Source of the DNA: Sphingosinicella sp. YJ22
Lineage (GTDB): Bacteria; Pseudomonadota; Alphaproteobacteria; Sphingomonadales; Sphingomonadaceae
NCBI RefSeq assembly: GCF_011320075.1
Contig: NZ_JAANPA010000017.1
Span: 1 to 53,123, forward strand
Direction: 5' to 3'
Length of the DNA stretch: 53,123 nucleotides
The translations under genes were made by a program, and so were the position numbers. The notes below the pieces were generated by a model that was not told the origin of the DNA, did not search any database, and saw only the letters and a program-made list of their open reading frames with translations. Each line of letters starts with the position of its first letter. Position 1 is the first letter of the stretch. Shown piece after piece: positions 24,508-33,012 of the stretch.

Positions 24508-25242
24508 TCAAACCCGCGTGCTGAACGGCGTGAAATCGGTCGCTTCATCGTAGATGTCGATGCCTTCCCTGCGCTTGAGCCAACCGACCACCGCATAGGT
24601 GACCGGCGTCAGGAGCACTTCCCAGCCGACCTTGAGCGCCCACTGGATGAGCAGCACCTTGAACAGCAGCTCATTGTCCCAGAGGCCGTAGAAGGCGAGC
24701 GGGTAGAAGATCAGGCTGTCGACGCCCTGCCCGACCAGGGTCGAGCCGATCGTTCTGGCCCAAAGATGCTTGCCTTTGGTCCACACCTTCATCCGCGCGA
24801 GCACGTAGGAATTGGCGAACTCGCCGGCCCAGAAAGCGAGGATCGAGGCGAGAACGATGCGCGGCACCGCTCCGAACACCTGCTCGTAGGCCTCCTGCCC
24901 CGGCCAGGTCGGCGCCGGCGGCAGGGCCACCACGACGATCGACATGAACACCATGAACAGCAGGGCGCCGAACCCCGCCCAGATGCAGCGCCGCGCCCGG
25001 GCGAAACCATAGACCTCGGTCAAAATGTCGCCGATCACATAGGAGACCGGGAAGAACAGGATGCCCGCGCCGAACGGCACCGGCCCGATGCCGGGCACCT
25101 GGAACTCCGCCACCTTGCCCGCGCCGATCACGTTGGACAGCAGCAGAACGGTGACGAACGCAGCCATCACGAAATCGAAATAGCGCAGGTTCCGCCCCGC
25201 GACCGCGCCGGCCTCGACAGCCTCGATCCGCCCCCCGTTCAT
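24508..25242 (-). CDS. yhhQ: Queuosine precursor transporter (YhhQ/VUT family)
   Basis: Inner-membrane protein of 244 residues with about six helices. Family motifs are LLLSNVIGAGK, FFPVSYVIGDILTEVYGF and LVGQGVDSLIFY. Family members import the queuosine precursors preQ0/preQ1 used to modify tRNA anticodon position 34. ATG 25242. No queuosine genes are adjacent; a tRNA-Arg gene follows on the other strand. Confidence 0.88.
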   Translation of the reverse strand: MNGGRIEAVEAGAVAGRNLRYFDFVMAAFVTVLLLSNVIGAGKVAEFQVPGIGPVPFGAGILFFPVSYVIGDILTEVYGFARARRCIWAGFGALLFMVFMSIVVVALPPAPTWPGQEAYEQVFGAVPRIVLASILAFWAGEFANSYVLARMKVWTKGKHLWARTIGSTLVGQGVDSLIFYPLAFYGLWDNELLFKVLLIQWALKVGWEVLLTPVTYAVVGWLKRREGIDIYDEATDFTPFSTRV

Positions 25243-25298
25243 CGCTCCCGCCTAGCGCGGTTTCATGAGGCCGCAAAGCGCGCTAAGCGTTCGCCCGG

Positions 25299-25375
25299 GC
25301 GCCCGTAGCTCAGTTGGATAGAGCACGAGCCTTCTAAGCTTGGGGTCGCAGGTTCGAATCCTGCCGGGCGCGCCA
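25299..25375 (+). tRNA. tRNA-Arg (anticodon TCT)
   Basis: Complete 77-base cloverleaf: acceptor GCGCCCG paired with CGGGCGC, D-arm GCTCAGTTGGATAGAGC, anticodon stem CGAGC/GCTTG with loop CTTCTAA (anticodon TCT), T-arm GCAGGTTCGAATCCTGC, discriminator G and an encoded CCA. It reads AGA codons, which are rare in this GC-rich genome. A weak GC hairpin follows near 25390. Confidence 0.97.
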
Positions 25376-25455
25376 CCCGCTCTCCCGAACGCCCCACCGG
25401 CAAAACCGGCGGGCTCGATTGCCACGGCCGCGCTCGGCACGCATAACGCCGCGCC

Positions 25456-26340
25456 ATGAACCTCCGACACATCGAGATCTTCCACGCCGTCTACGTCAAC
25501 GGCTCGGTCAGCGCCGCGGCGCGGGCGCTGAACGTCTCCCAGCCGTCGGTCTCCAAGATGCTTCGCCACGCCGAAAGCCTGCTCGGCTTCCAGCTGTTCC
25601 AGCGCACCAATGGCGGGCTGGTGCCGACCGAGGACGCCCACACCCTGTTCGCGGACGTCAAGGAAATCCAGGACCGGGTCGTCGGGCTGCGCGAGGCGGG
25701 CAGGAACCTGCGCCGCGGAAGCGGCGGCACCCTGCGCATCCTCGCTTTGCCTTCGCTCGCGCTCGAGGCCATCCCGGCGGCGGTGTCGCACTTCATGCGC
25801 ACCCACCCGGATGTGAAGTTCGACCTCCAGACCGCGCATCACGACGACCTGCTCCGCAAGCTCTACGAACGCGAGGCCGACATCGCCATCGCCTGCCAGG
25901 TTCCCGCGGCGGCGCCGATCGCTCAACACTGGTTGGGAGAGAGCGAACTGGTCGTGCTCTATCGCGAGGAGGACATGCCCGACGCGCCGCCCTGCGTCGA
26001 GCTCGAGCGCCTCAAGGGTCAGCCCTTCATCAGCCTCGCGTCCAGCGGGCCGATCGGCCAATTGTTCACCCAGGAGCTCGAGCGGCTCGATCTGGAGCTC
26101 GACTCCGTCGTATCCGCGCGAACCTTCTACATGGCCGGAGCGCTGGTCAGGCAGGGCATCGGGATGACCGTGGTCGACAATTTCACCGCCCAGGCCTATC
26201 TCGCGCCGGGCCTGTCGATGCGACCACTGAAACCCCGCGTCGCCTTCGACATTCATGCGATGTTCCTGATCAACCGGCCGCCGAGCGCGCTCGCGACCGA
26301 CTTCCTGAAGACGCTTGGGCGCATCCTCGACGCTCCATAG
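25456..26340 (+). CDS. dgcR: LysR-type regulator, candidate DgcR
   Basis: LysR regulator of 294 residues: N-terminal winged helix (1-62) with SVSAAARALNVSQPSVSKMLRHAE, then the two-lobed periplasmic-binding-protein-like effector domain. It lies on the same strand directly before dgcN and dgcA. In bacteria where the DgcN-DgcA pathway is known, a LysR protein (DgcR) activates it in response to D-glutamate, so this is the likely identity here; effector and targets are inferred. A T-N11-A dyad and paired TATG boxes lie in the 71-base gap to dgcN. Confidence 0.8.
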   Translation: MNLRHIEIFHAVYVNGSVSAAARALNVSQPSVSKMLRHAESLLGFQLFQRTNGGLVPTEDAHTLFADVKEIQDRVVGLREAGRNLRRGSGGTLRILALPSLALEAIPAAVSHFMRTHPDVKFDLQTAHHDDLLRKLYEREADIAIACQVPAAAPIAQHWLGESELVVLYREEDMPDAPPCVELERLKGQPFISLASSGPIGQLFTQELERLDLELDSVVSARTFYMAGALVRQGIGMTVVDNFTAQAYLAPGLSMRPLKPRVAFDIHAMFLINRPPSALATDFLKTLGRILDAP

Positions 26341-26348
26341 CGGCTGGC

Positions 26349-26373
26349 TATGGCGGCCCGCCATCTGACTATG
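26349..26373 (+). promoter_or_regulatory. Candidate LysR operator upstream of dgcN
   Basis: The perfect dyad ATGGCGGCCCGCCAT (26350-26364) contains a T-N11-A core, the usual LysR recognition form. A TATG at 26349 and a second at 26370 are exactly 21 bp apart and lie 63 and 42 bases before the dgcN start codon, compatible with the recognition and activation half-sites of a LysR protein if transcription starts close to the gene. Confidence 0.55.
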
Positions 26374-26411
26374 CGTGGGCCGCAGGAACGGCGGTTAGGC
26401 TCGCGGGCTCT

Positions 26412-27446
26412 ATGATCCCTGCGCCCTACCTTCTCTATCTCGGCCGAAGCGCCGATCCCCTCGCCATCAAGACCTCGCGCGGTGTCGCGGCGTTCCGCCC
26501 CGAGGATTGCCTCGGCGAATTCCGGCATGACGAGTGCCCGCTGACGCTCGGCCTGCCGCGGCTCGGCATGCGCGAGGCCGCCGCGGCCGGCGCGCGGACC
26601 CTGATCCTCGGCATCGCCGGGGCTGGCGGACGGCTTGGGGACGATCTGATCGAGGACGCGGCGGCGGCGCTGGAGGCGGGCATGAACGTCGCCTCCGGCC
26701 TCCACCAGCGGCTTCGCGACCAGCCGCGGCTCGCCGCGCTCGCCGAGGCGCGGTCGCTCAGCCTGTTCGATGTCCGCGATCCGCCGGCTGACCTCAAGGT
26801 GGGCACCGGCTATCCCCGTTCGGGCCGCCGCCTGCTAACCGTCGGAACCGACTGCTCGGTGGGCAAGATGTACGCGACCATCACCCTGGCGCGCGGGCTT
26901 CGCGACCGCGGCGCCGCGGCCGATTTCCGCGCCACCGGGCAGACCGGCATCCTCATCGCCGGCGGCGGCGTGGCGGTGGATGCGGTCGTCGCCGATTTCA
27001 TTTCCGGCGCGATCGAACAGCTCGCCCCGGCCCGCTACGATCACGGCTGGGACGTCATCGAGGGCCAGGGCTCGCTGTTCCACCCGTCCTTCGCCGGCGT
27101 GTCGCTCGGCCTGCTCCACGGCGCGCAGGCGGAGGCGCTGGTGATCTGCGACGAGCCCGGGCGGCCGCACATGCGCGGCATCCCCGGACGGCCGCTGCCC
27201 GACCTCGCCGAATGCCTGGAGCGCAATCTGGAGGCGGCACGGCTGACCAGCCCCGAGGTCGGGGCGGCGGGCATCTGCCTCAACACCTCCGCCATGGATC
27301 CGGCAGCGGCGCGGCGCCTGTGCGACGCGACCGAGGACCGGCTCGGCCTTCCCTGCACCGACCCGATTGCCTTCGGCGTCGAACCCATCATCGACAAGCT
27401 GCTATGCCTCGAACCCTCCTCGCTCAGCACGTCCGTTTTCCGCTGA
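26412..27446 (+). CDS. dgcN: N-acetyltransferase DgcN (DUF1611), D-glutamate pathway
   Basis: Cytoplasmic protein of 344 residues in the DUF1611 family. The N-terminal part is a Rossmann-like domain and the C-terminal part carries a P-loop-like VGTDCSVGKMYATI (about 143-156), FRATGQTGILIAGGGVAVD and DVIEGQGSLFHPSFAGVS. Known members acetylate the amino group of D-glutamate with acetyl-CoA. The next gene encodes the partner racemase DgcA and overlaps it by 43 bases, which is strong evidence for the pathway. ATG 26412. Confidence 0.88.
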   Translation: MIPAPYLLYLGRSADPLAIKTSRGVAAFRPEDCLGEFRHDECPLTLGLPRLGMREAAAAGARTLILGIAGAGGRLGDDLIEDAAAALEAGMNVASGLHQRLRDQPRLAALAEARSLSLFDVRDPPADLKVGTGYPRSGRRLLTVGTDCSVGKMYATITLARGLRDRGAAADFRATGQTGILIAGGGVAVDAVVADFISGAIEQLAPARYDHGWDVIEGQGSLFHPSFAGVSLGLLHGAQAEALVICDEPGRPHMRGIPGRPLPDLAECLERNLEAARLTSPEVGAAGICLNTSAMDPAAARRLCDATEDRLGLPCTDPIAFGVEPIIDKLLCLEPSSLSTSVFR

Positions 27447-28393
27447 CCCGGCCGTTCCGGATCGCGCGCGGCGCGAAGACGGAAGCCGACGTGGTCACGG
27501 TGGCGATCGGCGAGGACGGGGAGACCGGCTGCGGCGAGGCGGTGCCCTATCCCCGCTATGGCGAGAGCCCGGCGAGCGCGCTGGCCGCCATCGAGGCGGT
27601 CCGCGACCGGATCGAGGGCGGCGCGGGCCGCAACGAGCTGCTGAGCCTGCTTCCGGCCGGCGCGGCGCGCAACGCGGTCGACTGCGCCCTGTGGGACCTG
27701 GAGGCGAAGCTGTCGCGGCGCGATGTGGCGAGCCTCATCGGACGGCCCGCGCCCGGGCCGGTCGCAAGCGCTTTGACGGTGACGATCGACGATACCGACG
27801 CGATGGCGCGGACGGCCGCGGGCCTGGCCGACATGCCGTTGCTCAAGGTCAAGGTCGATGCCGCCCAGCCCGAGGCGCAGATCCGCGCGGTGCGCGAGGC
27901 GGCGCCCCACGCGAGATTGATCGTCGATCCCAACGAGAGCTGGGATCGCGAGCTGGTCGAGGCGATGCAGCCGCTGCTCATCGACATGCATGTCGACCTG
28001 CTCGAGCAGCCGGTCCCCGCCGGATCGGACGAATGGCTCGAAGGCTTCGCTCCGGCGGTGCCGATCTGCGCCGACGAATCCATCCATGTCGCGGAGGACC
28101 TGCCGACGGTCGCCCGCCGCTACCAGGCGGTCAACATCAAGCTCGACAAGACCGGCGGGCTGACCGCGGCTCTGATGCTCGCGCGGGCCGCGCGCGAACG
28201 CGGCCTCCTGCTGATGACGGGGTGCATGGTGAGCTCGTCGCTGTCGATCGCGCCCGCGATGCACGTCGCCATGCTCTCCGACTTCGTCGACCTTGACGGC
28301 CCGCTCTGGCTTCGTGAGGATCGCTCCGGCGGGGTGCGTCAGGAAGGCGGCTTGCTCCATCCTCCCCTCGACGGATTCTGGGGTACTTCATGA
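27404..28393 (+). CDS. dgcA: N-acetyl-D-glutamate racemase DgcA (enolase superfamily)
   Basis: Enolase-superfamily enzyme of 329 residues, muconate-lactonising/dipeptide-epimerase subgroup. Catalytic Lys148 and Lys150 lie in LLKVKVD, metal ligands Asp175 (VDPNES), Glu201 (LEQP) and Asp224 (CADES), with Lys247/249 in NIKLDKTGG. Beside dgcN it should convert N-acetyl-D-glutamate to N-acetyl-L-glutamate, which can enter arginine or glutamate metabolism. An L-Ala-D/L-Glu epimerase role in murein peptide recycling is the main alternative. ATG 27404 lies inside the dgcN 3' end; its stop overlaps the next ATG (ATGA). Confidence 0.87.
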   Translation: MPRTLLAQHVRFPLTRPFRIARGAKTEADVVTVAIGEDGETGCGEAVPYPRYGESPASALAAIEAVRDRIEGGAGRNELLSLLPAGAARNAVDCALWDLEAKLSRRDVASLIGRPAPGPVASALTVTIDDTDAMARTAAGLADMPLLKVKVDAAQPEAQIRAVREAAPHARLIVDPNESWDRELVEAMQPLLIDMHVDLLEQPVPAGSDEWLEGFAPAVPICADESIHVAEDLPTVARRYQAVNIKLDKTGGLTAALMLARAARERGLLLMTGCMVSSSLSIAPAMHVAMLSDFVDLDGPLWLREDRSGGVRQEGGLLHPPLDGFWGTS

Positions 28394-29949
28394 GAGCGGG
28401 ATGGGTTGCATGGCTGCTCGCGCCGCTGATGGTCGGCGCGATGACGCCGCCCGAACGGGTCGACCTGATCATCCGCGGCGGCACCATCTACAACGGTGCG
28501 GACGCCCCATTCGTCGGTGACGTGGCGATTTCGGGCGACCGCATCCGCGCGGTCGGGCCGAACCTTCCCCACTTGGCCGCCAGGATCGTCGACGCGCGCG
28601 GCATGGTCGTCGCGCCCGGCTTCATCGATCCGCACACCCATGCCGGCGCACAGCTCGCGTCGGACGATGACCGGACCCGACTGATCCCCGCTTTCCTGAT
28701 GCAGGGGGTGACGACCGCCTTTATCGGCAATGACGGCGGCGGCGATCCGGACGTGGCGGCGGTGCTGGGCCGGTCCGAGGCCAGCCCGGTCGGGATCAAC
28801 TATGCCGCGTTCGTCGGCCTGGGCCCGGTGCGCACGGCGACGGTCGGCAACGCCGACCGCGCGCCGACTCCGGCCGAGCTCGACCGCATGAGGCAGATGG
28901 TGGCCCGCGCGATGTGCGAGGGCGCGCTCGGTTTCTCGACCGGCCTGTTTTACGCGCCGCAGAGCTTCGCCGAGACGGACGAAGTCACCGCCCTGGCACG
29001 GGAAGCGGGCCGGCGCGGCGGCGTGTACGACAGCCACATCCGCGACGAATCAAGCTACGGCATCGGCCTGGCCGCCGCCATCGACGAGGCGATCGCGGTC
29101 GGGCGCGACGCCGGTCTTCCGGTCAACATCTCCCACATCAAGGCGCTCGGCGTGGACGTGCATGGCCAGGCGCCGGCGATCATCGCCCGGATCGAGGCCG
29201 CGCAGGCCGCCGGCCAGCACGTCACCGCCGACCAATATCCCTGGTCGGCGTCGGGCACCTCGCTCGCCGCCGCCCTCGTCCCGCGCTGGGCTCAGGACGG
29301 CGGCCGGGACGCGATGCTGCGGCGCTTCGACGATGCTGCCGTGGCGGAGCGCCTGCGCGCCGAAATGGCCGACAATCTGCGCCGGCGCGGCGGCGCCGAA
29401 TCGCTGCTGATCACCGAGGGGACCCATCTCGGCCGCAGGCTGGCCGAGGTGGCGGCGGCGCAGGGGACGGATCCGATCGCCGCGGCGATCGCGGTGATCA
29501 GGCTGCACGACCCCGCGGTGGCGTCGTTCAACCAGACCGAGGACGACATCGCCGCCTTCATGCGCCGGCCCTGGGTGATGACCAGTTCCGACGCCTCGAC
29601 GGGCCATCCCCGAGTTTATGGCAGCTTTGCCCGCAAATATGCCGAATATGTGGTGGCGCGCCGAGTGCTGACCCTGCGCGAGTTCATCGAGCGGAGCACC
29701 GCGCTGACCGCGGACACCTTCGGAATCGTCGACCGTGGCCGGCTGCGCCCGGGCGCCTTTGCCGACATCGTGGTGTTCGATCCCGCCAGCTATGCTGCGA
29801 ACGCCACCTATGAGCGGCCGACCGAGCTCGCCGCCGGCGTCCGGGCCGTCATCGTCAACGGCGTGCCGGCGGTCGAGAACGGGGCGCTCACCGGCGCCGC
29901 GGCCGGGCGCGGCCTCGCGCACACACCCACCCCGGGAACCTGTTCATGA
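28390..29949 (+). CDS. Exported N-acyl-D-amino-acid deacylase (D-aminoacylase)
   Basis: Amidohydrolase-superfamily enzyme of 519 residues that hydrolyses N-acyl-D-amino acids. A hydrophobic N-terminus (MRAGWVAWLLAPLMVGA) looks like a signal peptide, so action in the periplasm is likely. The metal site is visible as FIDPHTHAG, VYDSHIRDES, NISHIKALG and a late Asp in MTSSDAST. It is fully embedded in the dgc operon: ATGA overlaps with dgcA upstream and the symporter downstream. It would supply free D-amino acids for import and the DgcN/DgcA route. Confidence 0.9.
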   Translation: MRAGWVAWLLAPLMVGAMTPPERVDLIIRGGTIYNGADAPFVGDVAISGDRIRAVGPNLPHLAARIVDARGMVVAPGFIDPHTHAGAQLASDDDRTRLIPAFLMQGVTTAFIGNDGGGDPDVAAVLGRSEASPVGINYAAFVGLGPVRTATVGNADRAPTPAELDRMRQMVARAMCEGALGFSTGLFYAPQSFAETDEVTALAREAGRRGGVYDSHIRDESSYGIGLAAAIDEAIAVGRDAGLPVNISHIKALGVDVHGQAPAIIARIEAAQAAGQHVTADQYPWSASGTSLAAALVPRWAQDGGRDAMLRRFDDAAVAERLRAEMADNLRRRGGAESLLITEGTHLGRRLAEVAAAQGTDPIAAAIAVIRLHDPAVASFNQTEDDIAAFMRRPWVMTSSDASTGHPRVYGSFARKYAEYVVARRVLTLREFIERSTALTADTFGIVDRGRLRPGAFADIVVFDPASYAANATYERPTELAAGVRAVIVNGVPAVENGALTGAAAGRGLAHTPTPGTCS

Positions 29950-31244
29950 CATTATTGCGCGGCTGGTTCGCGATTCCCCTGTGGCAGCGGGTGCTCGCCG
30001 CGCTCGCGCTCGGGCTTCTCTTTGGTGCGCTTTGGCCGCAGGCGACGCCGGCCGTTCAGTTCATGGGCGACCTGTTCGTCCGCGCCATCCGGATGCTCGT
30101 GGTACCGATCGTGCTGGTCACGATCGCGGCCGGAATCACCACGCTCGGCGATCCCAAGCGGATCGGCGGGCTGGGCGCCCGCACCATCGGCCTGTTCGCG
30201 TTCACCACCGCGATCGCGGTGTCGGTCGGAATGCTGGTGGCGACCCTGATCCGCCCTGGCGAGGGTGCCCCGCTTGGGACCGCTGCGGCGCACGCGCTCG
30301 GCGCCCCGCCGACCCCGTACGAGCAGCTGGTCGGGATCATCCCGACCAACATCGTCGAGGCGCTCGCCAAGGGCGACATGCTGGCGATCATCTTCGTCGC
30401 CATCCTGCTCGGGGTCGGCACCCTGCTCGCGGGCGAGGCGGGACGGCCGTTCGCCGCGCTTCTCCAGTCCGCCACCTCCGTCCTACTGAAGGTCGTCGGC
30501 ATCGTCATGGAGGCGACTCCGTTCGGCGTGTTCGCGCTGATCGCCAACGCGGTCGCCGCCAACGGGGCGGCGGTGTTCGTCAATGTCGGCTGGCTCGCGC
30601 TCGCGGTCGTGCTTGGCTCGGCGCTCCAGATCTTGCTGGTCCACAGCCTGATCCTGAAGTTCCTCGCGCGCGTGCCCGTGACGCGCTTCTTCCGCGGAAT
30701 CATCGACGCGCTTGCGGTGGCCTTCTCGACCGCGTCGAGCTCGGCGACCCTGCCGGTGGCGATGCGCGTCGCCGAGAAGAATCTCGGCGTCGGGCGGGCG
30801 GTCTATTCGACGGTGCTGCCACTCGGCGCCAGCATCGGCAAGGACGGCACCGCCATGTATGTCGGGCTGCTCAGCCTGTTCAGCCTTCAGGCACTGGGAG
30901 TGCCCCTCACCCCGACCGTCTATGCGCTCGTCCTGCTGACCGGAGCGCTGGCCGCGTTCGGCACCGCGCCGGTCCCCTCCGCGTCGCTGTTCATGCTGGC
31001 GGCGGTGCTGTCGTCGGTGGGCGTCCCTCCGGAGCAGACCGCACTGGTGGTCGGCTTCGTGCTCCCGTTCGACCGCCTGCTCGACATGACCCGCACCGTG
31101 CCGAGCGCCTGCGCCAATTTGACGGTGGCCACCTCCGTCGCGCGCTGGGAAGGCGAGCTCGACGAGGCGGCGCTCAACGGTAGAAGCGAATATTCCCCAG
31201 CTCCAGCGTCTCCTGACCGCCAGGCTCTCCCTCAAGCCGAATGA
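29946..31244 (+). CDS. Dicarboxylate/amino acid:cation symporter (DAACS family)
   Basis: Inner-membrane transporter of 432 residues, GltP/DctA type, with eight helices and two re-entrant loops. The serine-rich loop STASSSATLPV is intact. The usual NMDGT motif is Gly298-Lys-Asp-Gly-Thr302, and in the last helix the R-T pair (383-384) is followed by Ser387 and Asn391 where archaeal GltPh has Asn and Asp. These positions bind sodium or substrate in the family, so coupling may differ. It probably imports D- or L-glutamate. ATGA overlap with the deacylase; its last 71 bases overlap the convergent amidohydrolase gene. Confidence 0.9.
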   Translation: MTLLRGWFAIPLWQRVLAALALGLLFGALWPQATPAVQFMGDLFVRAIRMLVVPIVLVTIAAGITTLGDPKRIGGLGARTIGLFAFTTAIAVSVGMLVATLIRPGEGAPLGTAAAHALGAPPTPYEQLVGIIPTNIVEALAKGDMLAIIFVAILLGVGTLLAGEAGRPFAALLQSATSVLLKVVGIVMEATPFGVFALIANAVAANGAAVFVNVGWLALAVVLGSALQILLVHSLILKFLARVPVTRFFRGIIDALAVAFSTASSSATLPVAMRVAEKNLGVGRAVYSTVLPLGASIGKDGTAMYVGLLSLFSLQALGVPLTPTVYALVLLTGALAAFGTAPVPSASLFMLAAVLSSVGVPPEQTALVVGFVLPFDRLLDMTRTVPSACANLTVATSVARWEGELDEAALNGRSEYSPAPASPDRQALPQAE

Positions 31245-33012
31245 CGACGGCGCGCAGGCGGGCGAGGTCCAGCCGCGCCGCCTCGCTCGAGCTGCTGAAT
31301 TGCTTGAACGGGATCCGCACTTCCCGCGTCGTCTGTCCTGCCGTGAAGGCAGTGCGGAACATCCTCCGGCTGTCGACGCCATAGGAATCGAGAAGCAGCG
31401 CGTAGCGTCCGGATCCCCGCGCCTCGAACGCGATCCCGTCGAAGCCGCGCGCGTCGGCGAGATGGACCGGCCCCGGGGTCAGCGGAAGAACGAGGTTGGC
31501 GTAGGGCTGCGGCGCCGCGCCCATCCGGGCGAAAAGGAAGAGGTGGCCCGGTTCACCGCGCTGGCGGACATAGTGAAGATGGCTGTGGTCGATGCCGGAC
31601 TCGCTGGTCTCGACCGGCAGCGTGCCGAGGTCGGTGCGGCCGTCGCGACCCCCGCCGACATCGATCGGGCCGGCGAGGCGGTGAACCGGCAGGGGCGAAG
31701 GCTCGTCGGACTTGAGCAGGCGCCGAAGCGGCTCGAGCGCGACCTCGCGCCCGGAGACGAAAACCCGGCGGACATCATATAGATCCTCGATCCGCTGGTC
31801 GGGCCGCCCGCCGACCAGGAGAAGGTCGGCGCGCTGGCCCGGCGCGACGCGGCCGCGATCCTCCCGCCGAAGGATGGCCGCGCTGACGCTGGTCGCCGCG
31901 GCCAGGGCCTCGGCTGGCGTGAAACCGTCCTCCGTGAGAAGGCGGATTTCGCGGACGGCCGACGAGCCCTGGTAGACTCCGCCGATGCCGGCGTCGGTGC
32001 CGATGCCGACCTTCACTCCTCCTGCCCTCAACCGGCGCAGATTCTCGCGGAGGATGTTCCAGCGACGCGCCTCGAGCTCGGGAATAACCGCGAGCGGGCG
32101 GGCGAGCCGCGCGTCCTCGCGGGCTTGCTCCTGCGGACGCAGCCGCTCCCATTCCGCCGGAAGGAAGGCGCGGTCCTGCTGCGGCTCGTAGACGACCATG
32201 GTCGGGACATAGGCGGTGCCGTTCGCCTTCATCAGCGCGATCAGTTCGTCGTCGACAAGCGTGTCGCCGATGCCATGGCCGAGCGCGTCCACGCCCGCCG
32301 CCGCAGCGGTCTTGGCGCCGTCCAGGGTCACCGTGTGGGTGATGACCGCGATCCCGGCCTCATGGGCGCGGTTCACGATCGTGCGGAGCGTCGGCAGGCT
32401 CATGCTGTTGATGTCGGGCGAGCGGCCGTAGCGCCAGCCGTCGGCGAACACCTTGATGACATCGGGCCGATAGGCGAGCGCCCGGTCCATCGCCAGCTCG
32501 GCCGCGCGCGGAGTCGCCGCCTCCATCGTGAAGAAGTCGCCCCAGCCATATTCGGTGCCATGCCCGCCGGGCACGCCGAGGCGGATGGCGAGCTGGAGCT
32601 GCGGCGCCGCGACATCGCCGCCCGCGACCATCTCCCGGATGGGCGCCAGCATCTCGCCCGACACCGAGAAGTCGTTCACGCTGGTCACGCCATGGACGAG
32701 GTGCCCGGCATAGGCCTTGCCGAGATCGTCGGGCGCATCGAAGCCGGGGGCGCGGAGATGGGTGTGAAGATCGTGGAGACCCGGAAGCACGGTCATTCCG
32801 CGCGCATCGACGACCCGGCTGTCCAGCGGCGCCTGCAGGTCGGGACCGACCGCGACGATGCGATCGCCTGAAATCAGCACGTCGGCCGAAACGGCCTTCG
32901 CGCCGGTGCCGTCGAAGACGTGCCCGCCGCGGATCAGCACATGGCTCGGCGGCGGAGCCGCGCCGAGACAAAGCAGCCCCAGCAGGACGCCGACCAAACG
33001 GGTCCAGATCAT
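31174..33012 (-). CDS. Exported amidohydrolase fused to a CIA30-like domain
   Basis: Protein of 612 residues. After a signal peptide (MIWTRLVGVLLGLLCLGAA) comes a metal-dependent amidohydrolase domain with LPGLHDLHTHLRA, VITHTVTLD, ALGHGIGD and VGIGTDAGIGG, close to imidazolonepropionase or prolidase-type dipeptidases. From about residue 440 a beta-rich CIA30/galactose-binding-like domain follows, ending VRIPFKQFSSS and LELGNIRFYR. It probably hydrolyses dipeptides or N-acyl amino acids in the periplasm. Its ATG overlaps the stop of the S9 peptidase gene (ATGA), so both are made from one mRNA. Confidence 0.85.
   Translation of the reverse strand: MIWTRLVGVLLGLLCLGAAPPPSHVLIRGGHVFDGTGAKAVSADVLISGDRIVAVGPDLQAPLDSRVVDARGMTVLPGLHDLHTHLRAPGFDAPDDLGKAYAGHLVHGVTSVNDFSVSGEMLAPIREMVAGGDVAAPQLQLAIRLGVPGGHGTEYGWGDFFTMEAATPRAAELAMDRALAYRPDVIKVFADGWRYGRSPDINSMSLPTLRTIVNRAHEAGIAVITHTVTLDGAKTAAAAGVDALGHGIGDTLVDDELIALMKANGTAYVPTMVVYEPQQDRAFLPAEWERLRPQEQAREDARLARPLAVIPELEARRWNILRENLRRLRAGGVKVGIGTDAGIGGVYQGSSAVREIRLLTEDGFTPAEALAAATSVSAAILRREDRGRVAPGQRADLLLVGGRPDQRIEDLYDVRRVFVSGREVALEPLRRLLKSDEPSPLPVHRLAGPIDVGGGRDGRTDLGTLPVETSESGIDHSHLHYVRQRGEPGHLFLFARMGAAPQPYANLVLPLTPGPVHLADARGFDGIAFEARGSGRYALLLDSYGVDSRRMFRTAFTAGQTTREVRIPFKQFSSSSEAARLDLARLRAVVIRLEGEPGGQETLELGNIRFYR

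Noticed and set aside
25299-25375. tRNA-Arg as an integration site for a genomic island carrying the dgc locus
   Set aside because: No integrase, no second copy of the tRNA 3' end and no shift in base composition downstream; the locus looks native.
29735-31183. Second plus-strand frame overlapping the deacylase and symporter
   Set aside because: Arg-rich shadow frame; the chosen frame has the complete transporter fold.
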